A stretch of 64,000 bases of DNA from Bacillota bacterium (GTDB lineage Bacteria; Bacillota; Clostridia; Lachnospirales; Lachnospiraceae): contig JAEZFK010000037.1 in NCBI GenBank assembly GCA_023437715.1, positions 62,001 through 126,000 of the forward strand, read 5' to 3'. The position numbers were made by a program, and so were the translations under genes. Of the stretch, positions 62,552 to 64,000 are shown in pieces; position 1 is the stretch's first letter; each line of letters starts with the position of its first letter. The notes beneath the pieces are model-generated. The model made no database searches. It was given only the letters and a program-made list of their open reading frames with translations, and was not told where the DNA came from.

Positions 62552-63618
62552 GCGGAACCATAACCTATAAGTGCCCCAATTGCGGGGGACCTGTGAAATA
62601 TGATCCGGAAAAGGGCAAATACGCCTGTGAATACTGCCTTTCGGAATTTACCGGCATCGGAGAGGAAAATTCCCAGGAGGAAAGCTCAAAGCAAGTAAAT
62701 CAGGAAAAGACAGGACCGGAAAAAATAAGGCCTACGTATACAAAGGAGCCGGTTCTCTATAACTGCCCCAGCTGCGGAGCGGAAATCGTGACGGATGGGA
62801 CTACCGCCGCCACTTTCTGCTATTACTGCCACAATCCGGTCATCTTATCCGGCCGTCTTTCCGGGGAATATCACCCGGATTATGTGATCCCCTTTGCCCT
62901 TGAAAAGGAAAAGGCTGTGGAAATCTTTAAGCAGTGGATGAAGAAAAAGCGGTTTGTGCCAAAGGCCTTTTTCAGCGAGGACCAGATCGAAAAGATTTCC
63001 GGCGTGTATTTTCCCTATATGCTCTATAGCTGCCAGGTGGATGGCAGCCTGGATGCAAGGGCCGAGCGGCTGAGAATATGGGTAAGCGGGAATTACCGCT
63101 ATACCGAGACCCAGACCTACGCCGTCCGCCGCCAGGGCGTTATGCCCGTAAAATTTGTTCCCCGCAATGCCTTAAAAAAAGCCAACCGGGAGTTGGTGGA
63201 AGGCGTACTGCCCTATGAAACGGAAAAAATGGAGCATTTTTCCATGTCCTATCTTTCCGGCTTTATGGCCGAGCGCAGAGATATGAAGGAAGAGGACTTT
63301 ACCGATGAGGTGAAGGCCGAGGTGAGGAAATTTGCCCAGGATTCCTTAAAGAACAGCATTACCTCCTACGACTCTGTGAGAGTCCAGAACAGCCAGATCC
63401 TCCTGAAGGATGAAACCTGGGAATATGCCCTTCTTCCAGTCTGGACCTTGACCTATCACGAGGGGACAAAGGATAAAATGTATTATTTTACCATAAACGG
63501 GCAGACAGGAAAGGTATGCGGCGTGCTTCCTGTTGACAAACATAAGCTGATGATTTTGTTTGCGGAAATATTCTTCCCTGTGTTTATTATCTTGCTGATT
63601 GTGGGGTATCTGATATGA
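62548..63618 (+). CDS. ydjG: zinc-ribbon membrane protein, YdjG-like
   Basis: Start at 62548 overlaps the SPFH gene stop (ATGA) and begins TITYKCPNCGGPVKYD. The 356-aa protein has two TFIIB-type zinc ribbons (CPNCGG..CEYC at about 10-31 and CPSCGAE..CYYC at about 75-98), a mixed central domain, and a C-terminal membrane helix (about 333-355). It resembles B. subtilis YdjG, part of a membrane complex with YdjH that recruits the SPFH protein YdjI. An in-frame ATG six codons earlier lacks support. Confidence 0.85.
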   Translation: MSGTITYKCPNCGGPVKYDPEKGKYACEYCLSEFTGIGEENSQEESSKQVNQEKTGPEKIRPTYTKEPVLYNCPSCGAEIVTDGTTAATFCYYCHNPVILSGRLSGEYHPDYVIPFALEKEKAVEIFKQWMKKKRFVPKAFFSEDQIEKISGVYFPYMLYSCQVDGSLDARAERLRIWVSGNYRYTETQTYAVRRQGVMPVKFVPRNALKKANRELVEGVLPYETEKMEHFSMSYLSGFMAERRDMKEEDFTDEVKAEVRKFAQDSLKNSITSYDSVRVQNSQILLKDETWEYALLPVWTLTYHEGTKDKMYYFTINGQTGKVCGVLPVDKHKLMILFAEIFFPVFIILLIVGYLI

Positions 63619-64000
63619 TGAAGAGAAAACAGACAGTCTTTCTGACAGTTCTTTTTCTGATTCTGGCCGTCTTAGGCGGGAGCGTGACTTCCTGGGCCCA
63701 AAGCCAGAGCCAGGGACAAAGCCAGGGGCAAAGCTCCGGCGAAAAACGGGTGTTTGATGAAGCAAGGCTGTTTTCGGAAAAAGAGGCCGGAGAATTAGAA
63801 ACAGAGATCCAGTCCATGCGGGAAGCCATGAACATGGATGTGGTAATCGTGACCACAGATGATGCAGGCGGAAAGACAGCAGCAAAATATGCCGAGGATT
63901 TTTACATTGACAATGAATTTGGAACAGGAAAGGATTACAGCGGAGTCCTGTTTCTCATTGATATGGATAACCGGGAGATTTACATCCTTCCGGTGGGAAC
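63615..64000 (+). CDS. ydjH: TPM-domain membrane protein, YdjH-like (3' partial)
   Basis: The start overlaps the previous stop (ATGATG). The visible 128 residues show a signal-type helix (about 5-28), a Ser/Gln/Gly-rich linker (QSQSQGQSQGQSSG), then a TPM domain (VFDEARLFSEKEAGELETEIQSMREAMNMDVVIVTTDD, DFYIDNEFGTGKDYSGVLFLIDMDNREIYI). The gene runs off the window. TPM_phosphatase domains occur in YdjH, the third member of the ydjGHI set. Confidence 0.88.
   Translation, partial: MMKRKQTVFLTVLFLILAVLGGSVTSWAQSQSQGQSQGQSSGEKRVFDEARLFSEKEAGELETEIQSMREAMNMDVVIVTTDDAGGKTAAKYAEDFYIDNEFGTGKDYSGVLFLIDMDNREIYILPVG

Overview
The window looks like the chromosome of a gut-type Lachnospiraceae (Clostridium cluster XIVa, Lacrimispora/Enterocloster-like). 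The reasons are strong AGGAGG-type ribosome binding sites with ATG/GTG/TTG starts, a K+-dependent pyrophosphatase pump, DUF4250 and DUF815 proteins, choline-binding-type cell wall repeats, and a class B sortase with a SpaA/Cna-B surface protein. This is inferred from gene content only; no rRNA or tRNA gene was seen.

The left 26.5 kb is accessory DNA. It opens with the tail of a cell-wall-binding protein, a 69-aa membrane peptide and a 1404-aa adhesin-like protein (GLUG-like beta-helix, four Ig-like repeats, Gly linker, wall-binding repeats). A translationally coupled 139-aa protein and an SSB of the kind carried by conjugative elements follow. From 5.6 to 10.6 kb, in visibly AT-rich DNA, there is a cluster of stress or addiction modules: a four-TM coiled-coil protein, a RelB/YoeB pair, a start-less RelB-like remnant next to a Fic protein, and a type I toxin of the holin-like/Fst kind whose 33-codon frame is split by a complete group II intron. 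Two copies of one palindrome lie in this stretch. Next come a secreted 246-aa protein, a 4703-aa SpaA/Cna-B surface protein and a class B sortase with a Lys-rich N-terminal repeat. Surface proteins, a sortase and ssb together suggest part of an integrative element, but no integrase, relaxase or attachment site is visible here.

From 26.5 kb onwards the genes read as ordinary chromosome: Gfo/Idh/MocA oxidoreductase, MATE exporter, a secreted wall-binding protein (minus), clpB, a HelD-like helicase, asparaginase (minus), DUF4250, cardiolipin synthase, a CmpB-type membrane protein, a PlsC-like acyltransferase, bifunctional pheA and a DUF815 ATPase. Next is a ppx-ppk polyphosphate pair with Pho-box-like 11-bp repeats upstream. 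A tightly overlapping operon of two-component system, 830-aa exported protein and ABC transporter follows, with endonuclease IV at its end. An AraC regulator is divergent from a sugar ABC importer (no ATPase) and a GH127 beta-L-arabinofuranosidase. The window closes with hppA and a ydjI-ydjG-ydjH-like SPFH/zinc-ribbon/TPM operon, cut by the window end.

The most unusual locus is 8.42-10.61 kb. A type I toxin gene has a consensus promoter, a hairpin that hides its Shine-Dalgarno sequence, and a convergent antisense RNA with its own consensus promoter and a shared bidirectional terminator. A group II intron sits four codons into the reading frame, so exact splicing should be needed to make the toxin.
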